Source: Corynebacterium aurimucosum
GTDB taxonomy: Bacteria; Actinomycetota; Actinomycetes; Mycobacteriales; Mycobacteriaceae
Direction of reading: 5' to 3'
Assembly: GCF_030408555.1 (NCBI RefSeq)
Contig: NZ_CP047048.1
Span: 2,356,001-2,420,000 of the forward strand
Length of the DNA: 64,000 bases
In this document: positions 1 to 10,996 of the stretch, in pieces
Layout: every line of letters starts with the position of its first letter
Position numbering within the stretch: the first letter of the stretch is position 1
The notes under the pieces: generated by a model
Database searches by the model: none
What the model was told of the DNA's origin: nothing
Seen by the model: the letters and a program-made list of their open reading frames with translations, nothing else
Program-made: the position numbers and the translations under genes

Positions 1-1
1 G

Positions 2-478
2 AACAAGAACGGCCTGGTCATGGAGCTCGAGGATGACCACGCTGGCGAGAAGTTCACCTGGAACCTGTTCCTGGTCTGCGGTGACCCGCGTGAGGCCAGC
101 ACCTACTTCGGCGGCTTCGACAAGGAGAAGGTCTCCCCGATTTCCTGCCCGGATAACCTGGCCTTCGACAACCACGGCAACCTGTGGATCTCCACTGACG
201 GCAACGCACTGGACTCCAACGACGGCCTTTACGCCGTGACCACCGAGGGCGAAACCCGCGGTGAGCTCAAGTGCTTCCTTACCGTTCCGGCGGGTGCGGA
301 GACCTGTGGCCCTATCGTCGACGATGACCGCGTCATGGTCAACGTCCAGCACCCGGGCGAGGCTGACGACGCCACCTTTGAGAACGCCACCTCCCACTGG
401 CCTGACGGCGGCAAGTCCACCCCGCGTCCGGCCGTGGTTGTGGTGTGGAAGAAGGACGGCAAGATCGGTTCTAAGTAA
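2..478 (+). CDS. PhoX-family (DUF839) phosphatase, C-terminal part
   Basis: The reading frame is open from the window edge, so only the last ~158 residues are present. The segment DNLAFDNHGNLWISTDG and the later VMVNVQHPGE motif are typical of the C-terminal blades of PhoX/DUF839 proteins, which are beta-propeller, metal-dependent alkaline phosphatases usually exported by the Tat route. The frame ends at a TAA and a hairpin follows. The N-terminus, the signal peptide and most active-site residues lie outside the window, so activity cannot be judged. The family call rests on remembered motif similarity. Confidence 0.8.
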   Translation, partial: NKNGLVMELEDDHAGEKFTWNLFLVCGDPREASTYFGGFDKEKVSPISCPDNLAFDNHGNLWISTDGNALDSNDGLYAVTTEGETRGELKCFLTVPAGAETCGPIVDDDRVMVNVQHPGEADDATFENATSHWPDGGKSTPRPAVVVVWKKDGKIGSK

Positions 479-489
479 AGAACCTCCTC

Positions 490-518
490 GGTGAGTAACG
501 CCACCCACGCTACTCACC
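490..518. terminator. Hairpin between convergent PhoX-like gene and panE
   Basis: GGTGAGTA (490-497) pairs perfectly with TACTCACC (511-518) across a 13-nt loop. It lies between two convergent stop codons. A second small dyad, GCTCGTC/GACGAGC, sits directly over the panE stop codon. Neither has a strong U-tract, so a bidirectional terminator role is inferred from position. Confidence 0.45.
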
Positions 519-526
519 TGCTCGTC

Positions 527-1474
527 TTAGGACGAGCGCAGCTGGGCTTCGAGCACATCCTGCGCGAAGTCCCACAACGGGGTCTTTACCCCAGCTTTGG
601 CGCCCATGCGTCGGATAGCTCCGACCTGGGCGTCAAGTTCGTTTGGTAGACCTTCTTTGATGTCGCGCTGCATGGAGGACGTGTTATCCGGGTGCTGCTG
701 GCGGGCAAACTCCATGGTTTGCTCGACCACATTGTCAGGCAGGTCCACGCCAAGTGCACGTCCAACAGACTCGACTTCCCGCATGAAGGCCTCAAGCTGG
801 CCGGGGATTTCCTGGCAAAGGTAGCCAATCGGTTTATCCACCAAGGCGCCCAGAGTGCCGGTAGGGGTAACGAACATGGCTTTCGACCAGACGTCGACAA
901 GCGCTGCGTCGTGGAACTTGCTGGAGGCACCCGCCTCTTTCAGCGCGGCCGCCAGATCCTCACCTGTACGGCGCAGTGACTCCGGCGCATCAGCACTCAA
1001 CGGACCAAAAGCCAAAGCCAAAGGCCCCGGATTGCGCTTGATCTGCGCCGGGCCCAGACGGGTGGCATAAACACGGGCAACCCCAGCAAGGATGTTTTCC
1101 TCCCCGAATTCCTCGGCCGCAAGGTACGGAATCTCGACCGAGTTGTGCGTGGTCACCACCGGGATACCCTGCAGGACCTCGCGGTCCTCCGCGCTGCCAA
1201 AGGTCTCATTGCCCGGCAGCGCCTTCGACGCGATAATCGCCACGTCCAGCCCACCCAAGAGCTCCTTGACCTCAGCAAAGGATTGCGCAGCCGGGACCTT
1301 AATAACCTCGGTGGTGGTGGGTTCCGCGTGGGCGTCGATCAGCGTCACGCCCGTCTCCCCCAGCACCCGCAAGGTCTCACCACGGGCGACGAAGGCGACG
1401 TCGTGACCCGCTGCTTTCAGTTTTCCGCCAAAGTATCCGCCGATGGCGCCTGCTCCCAGAATTCCAATCTTCAT
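527..1474 (-). CDS. panE: 2-dehydropantoate 2-reductase (ketopantoate reductase)
   Basis: A 315-residue protein with the N-terminal NADP-binding motif GAGAIG (residues 7-12) and the C-terminal helical domain of ApbA/PanE enzymes. The likely catalytic lysine is K198 in VDVWSKAMF. The family reduces ketopantoate to pantoate with NADPH in pantothenate/CoA synthesis. A panC-like gene follows in the same direction upstream, which supports the assignment, although short-chain 2-keto reductases of this family can have other substrates. The ATG at 1474 is preceded by TAGGTT with a 6-nt gap, so the mRNA may be leaderless; the GGAG inside that gap could also act as a ribosome site. Confidence 0.85.
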   Translation of the reverse strand: MKIGILGAGAIGGYFGGKLKAAGHDVAFVARGETLRVLGETGVTLIDAHAEPTTTEVIKVPAAQSFAEVKELLGGLDVAIIASKALPGNETFGSAEDREVLQGIPVVTTHNSVEIPYLAAEEFGEENILAGVARVYATRLGPAQIKRNPGPLALAFGPLSADAPESLRRTGEDLAAALKEAGASSKFHDAALVDVWSKAMFVTPTGTLGALVDKPIGYLCQEIPGQLEAFMREVESVGRALGVDLPDNVVEQTMEFARQQHPDNTSSMQRDIKEGLPNELDAQVGAIRRMGAKAGVKTPLWDFAQDVLEAQLRSS

Positions 1475-1513
1475 GTCTCCAACCTAACTGGTGGAGACCT
1501 GCGCCACAGACTT

Positions 1514-2287
1514 TTATCCGCACTGTTCTAAGTTTCGGAAGCCAATTCCCAACGGCACGCCCGCGTTATCGATGAGCCGCACCCCACCAATGGTGGCCGC
1601 GATAAAGAGGCGGGCATCGCCCTCTGCGGGTGGCTCCCCAAGGTCGCGCCCGCGCAGCTCCACGTATTCCGGCTCGACGCCCGCGGCAGTGAGCACCTCA
1701 CGTGCCACACGGACGACTTCCTCGGCCCCGGACTCCGCCGCGTACGCGCCGGCGGTAAGTGCCGCTGACAATGCGCTGGCTTGCTCGCGTGCTTCAGGTG
1801 CCACGTCGGCATTGCGCAGGCTCATCACCACACCATCGGGCATGCGCACCGAGGGCACACCCTGCACACGCGCCCCGATGTGAAGGTCCGTAAAAGCTTG
1901 TTGGGTAGCCACGAGCAGCTCGTAGTCTTTCTCCCCCATGAACACATCACTGGGGCCAAGCGCACAGGTCAGCGCCACTATGCGGGTCAACTCCGCACAG
2001 ACGTCTTCCATGCCGTGATCGGGTGCAAGGACCCGCGTGCGCTGGCTCTGCGTGCCATAGCGCCACACCACATCAACGCTGTCGAGGGCGGTGATGTCAG
2101 TGTCGTCGTCAACGGCGACGACAACCACGCTTCCGCGCACGCCCTGTGCTGCCTGCACTAAGGCAAGGTGCCCGGCGTGAATATCGCGGCCCAGCGGTAC
2201 GAGCACCACGCGCTTGCCCGTCTTGCGGTAGGCGCTGCCCACCATGCGGATGCGCTCAATGTCCTCCACTAGGAGTTGTTCGGCCAC
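1514..2287 (-). CDS. panC: PanC-like ligase (pantoate-beta-alanine ligase homologue, diverged)
   Basis: About 257 residues. Nucleotidyltransferase-type HAGH is at residues 37-40, with EKDYELL and SLRN further on, giving the PanC fold. I chose the GTG at 2287 because AGAAAGGA lies 6 nt upstream; a longer frame starts at 2311. The upstream Rossmann-protein gene overlaps it by 19 nt, so translation is probably coupled. Several residues that bind pantoate in classical PanC are different: the PTMG stretch reads PLGR, the VNPxQF stretch is absent, KDYQQ is KDYEL, and SSRN is SLRN. It is therefore PanC-like by fold and location, but its substrate is uncertain. Confidence 0.75.
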   Translation of the reverse strand: MAEQLLVEDIERIRMVGSAYRKTGKRVVLVPLGRDIHAGHLALVQAAQGVRGSVVVVAVDDDTDITALDSVDVVWRYGTQSQRTRVLAPDHGMEDVCAELTRIVALTCALGPSDVFMGEKDYELLVATQQAFTDLHIGARVQGVPSVRMPDGVVMSLRNADVAPEAREQASALSAALTAGAYAAESGAEEVVRVAREVLTAAGVEPEYVELRGRDLGEPPAEGDARLFIAATIGGVRLIDNAGVPLGIGFRNLEQCG

Positions 2288-2946
2288 GGCGCTTCCTTTC
2301 TTACTGCCCACAGTTCCAATTCTTCAATCTTTTCCTGCTCGCCCACAATCCGGGCAACGTCGCGGTAGTTGCGCGCCATGCCGAGCTCCACCGCGGCGGG
2401 GTAGGCATCGATAATGTCATCGGCGTCGAGGTCGAAGGAGCTGCCCATAAAATGTTCGATAATCTCCGCTTTTATCGACGCCCACACGGTGAGTGCACCG
2501 AGCATTTCCGCGTAGAACAGCCGCGCGGCTCGCTCGGCACGTTGTGCCTCAGGCACCGTTTCTGCGGTCTGGTGAATCTCTGAGAGCAACAATCTAATGA
2601 CGGTATCCGCCACCTCATCGAGAGCGCCCACCGCGTAGGAGTCGCCCAGGGGAGCTGCGGCAATCGTCAGACACCCGCGCGTTTCCAGCTCATCAAGGGC
2701 TTCCACCCCAGCCAGCAATGAGGTGTGGATGACGATTTGCTTGGGGCGCACGTGCTTTTCGACGTCCCCCACCGCCCCCTCCAGCTCCCTCGCCGTCGCG
2801 GCGAGAATCAGCGCATCGAAGCGGTCCAGCTGGGCGGGGTCCTCAAGCTTCTCAATGGTGTGGCCAGCCATCTCCAGACGGAGGGCGAAGTTAATGCCGG
2901 CTCGGGAATTACCCCACACCGCCACACGCATGCGCGGAGCAGACAT
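2269..2946 (-). CDS. Rossmann-like protein (DUF2520/6PGD-like) of the folK-panC cluster
   Basis: A 225-residue protein starting MSAPRMRVAVWGNSRAGINF, a variant dinucleotide-binding loop (GNSRAG), followed by beta-alpha units (ALILAAT, IVIHTS) and a helical C-terminal half like that of 6-phosphogluconate-dehydrogenase-fold proteins. The corresponding mycobacterial gene (Rv3603c, by position) sits immediately before panC. The function is unknown; the location suggests a role in pantoate metabolism, which is inference. Its stop codon follows the panC-like start by 19 nt. It abuts the upstream membrane-protein gene with no gap. Confidence 0.7.
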   Translation of the reverse strand: MSAPRMRVAVWGNSRAGINFALRLEMAGHTIEKLEDPAQLDRFDALILAATARELEGAVGDVEKHVRPKQIVIHTSLLAGVEALDELETRGCLTIAAAPLGDSYAVGALDEVADTVIRLLLSEIHQTAETVPEAQRAERAARLFYAEMLGALTVWASIKAEIIEHFMGSSFDLDADDIIDAYPAAVELGMARNYRDVARIVGEQEKIEELELWAVRKEAPWPNNS

Positions 2947-4140
2947 CTACTTCTTCACGTCCTTGTCCGGCTCCTGCTGTTGCTTACGGCGCGCCAAAAG
3001 CTCCGCGACGGACACCGCACCCTCACGGTGTTCATCGCTGCGGCGACGGCCACGGGTGCTGGGCTGTGCGCTGTCTGACTCCGGCTTGCGATGGCGGTGG
3101 TGCGGCTGTGCGGGGCCAGTATCCTCCTTGACGTGCTGCGCGCCCGCAGCACCCTGGTTCCACTGCACGGCCTGGAAGCTATCGGTCTTGAACTCCGGCG
3201 CCTTCGGCTGCGACTGAGCCTGAGGCTTCTGCTGCTGCGGATTCTGCTCGGTGCGCGCCTGCTGCTTCTCTGCCTTTACCTGCGGCTTCTCGGCCTTCGG
3301 CTGGGGCTGCGGTGCGCCCATAGGGCGAAACGCCGGAGGACGGCTCTGCGACGGCTGCGGTGCGCCGAACGGGGATGGTGCTGGGCGGGTGCCCTGCTGA
3401 TCTGCGGGTTTCCCGGCGGGTTTCGCAGCAGGCTGCTGGGTGTTGGAACGGGCGTTATCCGCCAGCAGGTTATCCAGCGGATTGCTCACCGGGTGGGTCG
3501 GCTGCGAGCCGAGGCGGCCTGCCACGGCGTCGACAGACGGCGCTCCACCGGACTTCTGGGTGAAGTTCACGTTGGGGGCATCGCCACGCTCATCCACGCT
3601 CGCGCCGCCGGCCTTGCGCTCCAGCTCCTGGATGCGGCGAGCCTCCGCATACAGGGCGGCGGGCTCGTAGACCCACTCGCGCCCGGAGATCTCCTCGATT
3701 TGGGCGCGGATGGCTTCTAGCTCAGAGCGGATCTCCGCCAGGACCTGACTGTTGTCCGTAGTGGAAGCGCCGGAAGCGGTCAAAGTGGATGCAGCATGGG
3801 CGCGCTCTACTGCCAGAAGCTCCTTGGCCTCATGGGCCTGGCGGCGGTAGCGCACAACCAGGAAGAAGCCCAGCACCGCAGCCCACAGGGAGGCGAGCAA
3901 GGCGATCTTCAGCGCATTCGCCGAACCCGAAATCAGCATGACCAGGCTGGCAATCACCGCGAGGATGACCAAGACGATAAGCCCGATGGAACCCGCATCC
4001 GTCTTCGAACCGGTCTCAGAAGACTCCGCCGGCGTTGGTGGCTGAGAGTCCGGCTGCGCAGAAAATTGGGCCGTCGGATAATCGTCCGGGGCCGACTCGT
4101 GCTGGGGCTCAGAGGCGTGATGCGGGCTCGTCATGCCCAC
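2947..4140 (-). CDS. Two-TM membrane protein with long Pro/Gln-rich tail (Rv3604c-like)
   Basis: A 397-residue protein. Residues ~1-50 are polar; two hydrophobic segments follow at ~52-70 (IGLIVLVILAVIASLVMLI) and ~75-97. Next comes a helical, probably coiled stretch (LAEIRSELEAIRAQIEEI), and then a long disordered tail rich in P, Q, A and K, ending in basic residues. Position between DUF3180 and the Rossmann gene matches the mycobacterial Rv3604c gene, often annotated as DUF6779. No catalytic motif is visible. Its start abuts the DUF3180 stop, so it belongs to the same operon. Function is unknown. Confidence 0.65.
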   Translation of the reverse strand: MGMTSPHHASEPQHESAPDDYPTAQFSAQPDSQPPTPAESSETGSKTDAGSIGLIVLVILAVIASLVMLISGSANALKIALLASLWAAVLGFFLVVRYRRQAHEAKELLAVERAHAASTLTASGASTTDNSQVLAEIRSELEAIRAQIEEISGREWVYEPAALYAEARRIQELERKAGGASVDERGDAPNVNFTQKSGGAPSVDAVAGRLGSQPTHPVSNPLDNLLADNARSNTQQPAAKPAGKPADQQGTRPAPSPFGAPQPSQSRPPAFRPMGAPQPQPKAEKPQVKAEKQQARTEQNPQQQKPQAQSQPKAPEFKTDSFQAVQWNQGAAGAQHVKEDTGPAQPHHRHRKPESDSAQPSTRGRRRSDEHREGAVSVAELLARRKQQQEPDKDVKK

Positions 4141-4613
4141 TAACTTACCGCTTGTGCCCCATCAGTTGGAGGTGGCACCTCGCAGTGTCGCTCCAGCACC
4201 ACTCCGGCGACACACATCGCAGCACCACCCAGCGCAGAGGTCACCACCCCAGCCAGGTCACCAGCCGCCGCGACGAGCTCACCCGCACGAGGCACCACGT
4301 AAACTGCCATGCCTGCATAGGCCCCGCCCACGATGGCACCCGTCCACGCCGAGGCTTTGCCGACCAGCAAGAATTGCGCGATGGTCATGGGATTGAGCTG
4401 CGAGTTGTCCAGGCCGATGCCGTGCTCGTCCTCCTTGGCGCCGCGGACTTTAAGGGTCAACAGCACGCACACCAGCGCCATGGCCCACAGGGAAATCGAC
4501 ACCGTTGCCGGGATGGCCAGCATGGAGCCATAAAAGCGGGTGGTGAGGATGGCGGCCGCTGCGGCCACGAAGAGGGCTGTGCCGATGAGCGCGCCGATCG
4601 ACGTCCTCGTCAT
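4140..4613 (-). CDS. DUF3180 membrane protein
   Basis: A 157-residue protein with four hydrophobic segments (~7-25, ~33-53, ~80-105, ~115-140), ending in a short polar tail. It matches the DUF3180 family by size, topology and its fixed place next to folK in actinobacteria (mycobacterial Rv3605c). The stop overlaps the next gene start by one nucleotide and its own start overlaps the folK stop, so expression is likely coupled to folate genes. No function is known. Confidence 0.75.
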   Translation of the reverse strand: MTRTSIGALIGTALFVAAAAAILTTRFYGSMLAIPATVSISLWAMALVCVLLTLKVRGAKEDEHGIGLDNSQLNPMTIAQFLLVGKASAWTGAIVGGAYAGMAVYVVPRAGELVAAAGDLAGVVTSALGGAAMCVAGVVLERHCEVPPPTDGAQAVS

Positions 4614-5086
4614 TACTCCCCCAGTTCCTTCACCGCCGCGACCTCGTCCTCGTCGAGGTCGGCGATGAGTTCGCGCACCAGGGTGCCGTTAAGCTGCGCG
4701 TGCTCATCCGCGGCCAGCCACGGCACGAGCACAAAGGCGCGCTCGTGGGCATAAGGGTGCGGCAGAGTAAGTTCCGGGTCTTCGGAGGTCACGCCGTCTA
4801 TCTGTACGATGTCCACGTCCAAGGTGCGCGGGCCCCAGTGCCGCACGCGCACACGCTCAGCGGCCTCCTCCAACTTCTGGCCGCGGCGCAGCAGCTCCAG
4901 CGGGGTGCAGTCCACGTCCACGATGAGCACCGCGTTGAGAAACTCATCCTGGTCAGTCACGCCCCACGGCGGGGTGGCATAGACCGGAGAGGCGGCGATG
5001 GTCTCATCGGCAAACTCGTCGAAGACGGTCTGTAGCAGCGCGCGGCGATCCTCCATGTTGGAGCCGATGGACAGCACGGCGCGCAT
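4613..5086 (-). CDS. folK: 6-hydroxymethyl-7,8-dihydropterin pyrophosphokinase
   Basis: A 157-residue HPPK. It has the N-terminal SIGSNMEDR, the substrate-binding FLNAV and the signature RHWGPRTLDVDIV, whose two aspartates bind Mg2+; LPHPYAHERAFVL follows. The enzyme transfers pyrophosphate from ATP to 6-hydroxymethyl-dihydropterin, making the folP substrate. Length is normal. It overlaps folB upstream and the DUF3180 gene downstream by single nucleotides, placing it in the folE-folP-folB-folK run. Confidence 0.95.
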   Translation of the reverse strand: MRAVLSIGSNMEDRRALLQTVFDEFADETIAASPVYATPPWGVTDQDEFLNAVLIVDVDCTPLELLRRGQKLEEAAERVRVRHWGPRTLDVDIVQIDGVTSEDPELTLPHPYAHERAFVLVPWLAADEHAQLNGTLVRELIADLDEDEVAAVKELGE

Positions 5087-5457
5087 TAGCCTGCCATCCT
5101 CTTCCGGGAGCGGCGTGCTACGACGGCCACGTCCGCGAAGGTGCGCGGGATGGGTGCCTTCGGCTTGTGGATGGTCACCTCGATGGCGTGGAGAATCTCG
5201 AAGCGCCGCATGGCGGTCTCGGCGACTTCTTCAGCCACCGTCTCGATGAGGTCCCGGGAGGGGCCTTCGACGATGTCTGCGGTGACGTCAGCAAGCTCGG
5301 CGTAATTCACCGTGCGGGACAGGTCATCCTCGATGCCCGCGGTGTCCAACCAGCAGGTGACATCCACGATGAAGGGCTGTCCTGTCTTCTTCTCTTCCTC
5401 GAAGACTCCGTGGTAGCCAAAGCACTCCAGGCCGGTGAGCTCGATGCGATCCGCCAT
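5086..5457 (-). CDS. folB: Dihydroneopterin aldolase
   Basis: A 123-residue protein with the family features GYHGVFEEEKKTGQPF (conserved Glu that binds the pterin) near residue 15-30, TVNYAEL, and HKPKAPI with the conserved lysine near residue 98. It converts dihydroneopterin to 6-hydroxymethyl-dihydropterin plus glycolaldehyde in the cytosol. It lies between folP (3-nt gap) and folK (1-nt overlap). Normal family length, no anomalies. Confidence 0.95.
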   Translation of the reverse strand: MADRIELTGLECFGYHGVFEEEKKTGQPFIVDVTCWLDTAGIEDDLSRTVNYAELADVTADIVEGPSRDLIETVAEEVAETAMRRFEILHAIEVTIHKPKAPIPRTFADVAVVARRSRKRMAG

Positions 5458-5460
5458 GTT

Positions 5461-6390
5461 TTATGCCTTTCCCAAAGAAGTGGACACCACTGTTCCGCCG
5501 TCCGCGCCGTTGGCGTAGCTGCCGGAGGCATGCGCGCCACCGGTGTAGGATGCGCCCGCGTTCCACGCCGCGGCAACGTCCACGGCATCGCGCGAGACAT
5601 CCACCTCGTGCACGCGCACGCCCCAGGCGCCCATCTGCGCGGAGATGGCGGTCACGGCCGCGGTGGCCGGGTCCGCGAGCAGCGGGCTGGACTCGGCACC
5701 GCGATCCCCCCGGATGGCGGCGAGGAAGCGCTTGCGGGAGGCTCCCACCAACAGCGGGAATTCGCCCTGGAGGAACTCCGGCAAGGCCTTGAGCAAAGCC
5801 CAGTTATCTTGTGGGGACTTGGCAAAGCCCAGGCCCGGATCCACGACGATATTGTCGTGGCTGACACCTGCTTGCAGGGCGCTATCGGCCAGCTTCGCCA
5901 AGGATTCGTGGACATCGCGCACAACATCCCCGCCGTGGTCGGCCACTCCGGCCGCGCTGCCGAATTGGACGGTGCGCCAGTGCATGAGGCACACCGGTAG
6001 GCCGGTTTCCGCCATGGCGCGGTACATGTCCGGGTCGGCGGCACCACCGGAGACGTCATTGATCATGTCGACGCCGGCCTCCGCAGCGGCTTTGGCAACC
6101 GAGGCCCGCATCGTATCCACGGAGGTCTTAATCCCCTCCTCGTGCAGCGCCTTGATGACGGGCACGACGCGGCTCTCTTCCTCCTCGGCAGCCACGCGCA
6201 CCGCGCCCGGGCGGGTGGACTCGCCGCCGACATCGATCATGTCCGCGCCGGATTCCACGAGGTGGCGGGCGTGGTTGAGCGCATCGTCGATGTTGATCCA
6301 GCGCCCGCCATCGGAGAAGGAATCCTCCGTGACGTTGACGATGCCCATGACCAGCGTGCGGCCGGGAACAGTGAGATCGCTGACTGCCAT
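5461..6390 (-). CDS. folP: Dihydropteroate synthase
   Basis: A 309-residue TIM-barrel enzyme with VMGIVNVTEDSFSDGG (pyrophosphate-binding loop), MIDVGGESTRPGA (loop 2), DMINDVSGG, DPGLGFAKSP and LLVGASRKRFL, all diagnostic for DHPS, the sulfonamide target. It joins p-aminobenzoate to the FolK product. A C-terminal extension of about 30 residues rich in Gly, Ser and Ala goes past the barrel. It follows folE with a 5-nt gap and precedes folB. Confidence 0.95.
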   Translation of the reverse strand: MAVSDLTVPGRTLVMGIVNVTEDSFSDGGRWINIDDALNHARHLVESGADMIDVGGESTRPGAVRVAAEEEESRVVPVIKALHEEGIKTSVDTMRASVAKAAAEAGVDMINDVSGGAADPDMYRAMAETGLPVCLMHWRTVQFGSAAGVADHGGDVVRDVHESLAKLADSALQAGVSHDNIVVDPGLGFAKSPQDNWALLKALPEFLQGEFPLLVGASRKRFLAAIRGDRGAESSPLLADPATAAVTAISAQMGAWGVRVHEVDVSRDAVDVAAAWNAGASYTGGAHASGSYANGADGGTVVSTSLGKA

Positions 6391-6395
6391 TGCTG

Positions 6396-6975
6396 CTAGC
6401 TCCTAATCAGGCTCATGACCTCCGCGCGGGAGGCCGCATTCTTCTTAAATCCGCCGCGCACCGCGGAGGTTGTCGTGGTCGCCCCCGGCTTGCGGATGCC
6501 GCGCATGGCCATGCACAGGTGCTCGCACTCGATGACGACGATGACGGACTGCGCGTGGAGGACCTCCACCAGTGCATCGGCGATCTGGCTCGTGAGGCGC
6601 TCCTGCACCTGCGGGCGCTTGGCGTACATGTCCGCCAGGCGAGCCAGCTTGGACAGTCCAGTGACGTGGCCGTCGGGACCGGGGATGTAGCCGATGTGCG
6701 CCGTGCCGTAGAAGGGCACGAGGTGATGCTCGCACGTGGAGTAGATGGGAATATCACGCACCAGGACAAGCTCTTGGTGCTCCTCGGCAAAGGTCTTGTG
6801 CAGGACCTCAGTCGGATCCTGGTGGAGTCCTGCGAAGACCTCGGCATAGGCGCGGGCCACGCGGGCCGGGGTCTCGCGCAGGCCCTCGCGGTCGGGGTCC
6901 TCGCCCACGGCGATGAGCAGCTCACGGACGGCGGCTTCGGCGCGTTCGTGATCGAACTCGCGCTGCGCCGGGATG

Positions 6976-6986
<11 letters not shown>
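6396..6986 (-). CDS. folE: GTP cyclohydrolase I
   Basis: The open frame begins far upstream inside ftsH, but homology starts at [20 protein letters not shown], whose ATG is at 6986. The ATG lies in an 11-nt overlap with the ftsH stop (ATGAGCGATAA). The 196-residue product has the zinc-binding CEHHLVPF, the HIGYIPG stretch, and the C-terminal [15 protein letters not shown]. It converts GTP to dihydroneopterin triphosphate, the first step of folate synthesis. The overlap indicates coupling to ftsH. Confidence 0.94.
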
Positions 6987-9417
<2,431 letters not shown>

Positions 9418-9465
9418 TAATTACCTTGCGAATTCGAGGCCTCATGGTGAGAGGACAAGAAAAGA

Positions 9466-10053
9466 CTAGTCGTTGCTGTAGACCGCGGGGTCCAGCGTGC
9501 CCACGAAAGGAAGATCGCGATAGCGCTCCGCGAAATCCAGGCCATAACCCACGACGAACTCGTTAGGGATGTCAAAGCCCACGTCAAAAAGATCCAGCTC
9601 CGCCTTGACTACTTCGGGCTTGCGCAGCAGCGTGACCACTTCCAGGGAACGCGGCTGCCGGCCCTGCAGGTTGCGGATGAGCCAGGACAAGGTCAGGCCG
9701 GAGTCGATGATGTCCTCCACGATGAGCACATCGCGGCCCTCGATATCGCGGTCCAGATCTTTTAGAATCCGCACCACTCCCGAGGAGGAAGCCGAGTTAC
9801 CGTAGGACGAGACCGCCATGAACTCCAGCTGGGAGGGGATGCTGAGCTTGCGGGCGAAGTCCGTCAGGAAGAAGACCGCGCCTTTGAGCACGCAGACCAA
9901 GATGAGGTCCTCGTCGGTGTTGCGGTATTTCTCGGCAACGCGGTCCGCCATCTCCTGGATGCGCGCCTGAAGATCGTCTTCGGCGATGAGAACGTTTTTG
10001 ATGTCCTCTCCGTAGGGGTGGGCGGGGACGGCTGATTCATGGGTGTCGTGCAC
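9466..10053 (-). CDS. hpt: Hypoxanthine phosphoribosyltransferase
   Basis: The PRPP-binding loop [17 protein letters not shown] and [11 protein letters not shown] identify the purine salvage enzyme that converts hypoxanthine or guanine with PRPP to IMP or GMP. The open frame extends to 10101, but I chose the GTG at 10053 because AAAGGAG lies 7 nt before it, giving 195 residues. This start overlaps the tilS stop by 17 nt. The tilS-hpt-ftsH order is widespread in bacteria. Confidence 0.93.
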   Translation of the reverse strand: MHDTHESAVPAHPYGEDIKNVLIAEDDLQARIQEMADRVAEKYRNTDEDLILVCVLKGAVFFLTDFARKLSIPSQLEFMAVSSYGNSASSSGVVRILKDLDRDIEGRDVLIVEDIIDSGLTLSWLIRNLQGRQPRSLEVVTLLRKPEVVKAELDLFDVGFDIPNEFVVGYGLDFAERYRDLPFVGTLDPAVYSND

Positions 10054-10996
10054 GTGAGCGCTCCTTTGCTGACCGAGGCAATAGTGACAGTTTGCCACCA
10101 ACGCGTGCTACTTCCAACCTTGTACCTTTCTTTTCTCCGCGGACGGCGACGGGGCCTTGTCCATGCCATTGCGCGCACAGGGCATCGATGCCGCGCACTG
10201 CCTCGCGAGTAACCTCCACTCCTTCCTCCCGCAGCCACGCGGCGATCGCCCGGCGGCGCTTCGGTTCTGGAAGAACGGCCAGCTCGGTGCAGTCGGTGGT
10301 GGGGTGGGTGCTGAGGAGGGCGTCGTCAAGCGCGGCGTCGTGGGCTGCCTGGGCTAGGGCCGGGACGGGGTCTCCACCCACGATCTCCTGCAGTCGCGGG
10401 AGGATCTCGCGGCGCAGTGCTACGCGGCGGAAGGCCAGGTCCTGGTTCTGGGGGTCCTGCCAGACCTCCAGCCCCAGCTCCGCGCAAGCGGCCTCGGTCT
10501 GGGCGCGGCGCACGCTCAGTAGGGGCCGCAGGATGCGTACACCTTCAACCGCGGAGCGCTCGCGCATGCCCGCCACCCTCCCGCGGAGGGCGCTGAGCAG
10601 CAGGGTTTCAGCCTGGTCATCTGCGGTATGCGCCACCGCCACCTCAGCCCAAGGCGCGAAGGCACGGTACCGGGCGGCGCGGGCTTCGGCCTCGACGGAG
10701 CCTTGCTTGGCGACGTCCACCCGCAACACCTCCGCTCCCGCCCCCAAGGCGCGGGCCTGCTCAGCAGCCCGGCGCGCCTGCGCGGCCGAGCCTTCCTGCA
10801 GACCGTGGTCGACGCACAGCGCTGTCACCTCGTGCCCCTCCGCGAGGAGTGCTGCGGTCAGCGCCAAGGAATCGGCACCGCCGGATAGACCCACTGCTAT
10901 GGCGCGGGGTTGCTCACCCACCACAGCGCGGGCGGCGACGCGGCAGGCCAAGAAGTTGGGGCTTTTACGTGGCCAAAAAGGTTTCTTAGAAGTCAT
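10037..10996 (-). CDS. tilS: tRNA(Ile)-lysidine synthetase
   Basis: A 319-residue protein with the N-type PP-loop [12 protein letters not shown] near residue 36-47 and [25 protein letters not shown] and LRPLL downstream. It modifies C34 of the CAU-anticodon isoleucine tRNA to lysidine so it reads AUA. The protein is short, lacking the extended C-terminal domain of E. coli TilS, as is normal in actinobacteria. It overlaps dacB (11 nt) and hpt (17 nt). Confidence 0.93.
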   Translation of the reverse strand: MTSKKPFWPRKSPNFLACRVAARAVVGEQPRAIAVGLSGGADSLALTAALLAEGHEVTALCVDHGLQEGSAAQARRAAEQARALGAGAEVLRVDVAKQGSVEAEARAARYRAFAPWAEVAVAHTADDQAETLLLSALRGRVAGMRERSAVEGVRILRPLLSVRRAQTEAACAELGLEVWQDPQNQDLAFRRVALRREILPRLQEIVGGDPVPALAQAAHDAALDDALLSTHPTTDCTELAVLPEPKRRRAIAAWLREEGVEVTREAVRGIDALCAQWHGQGPVAVRGEKKGTRLEVARVGGKLSLLPRSAKERSRARHP

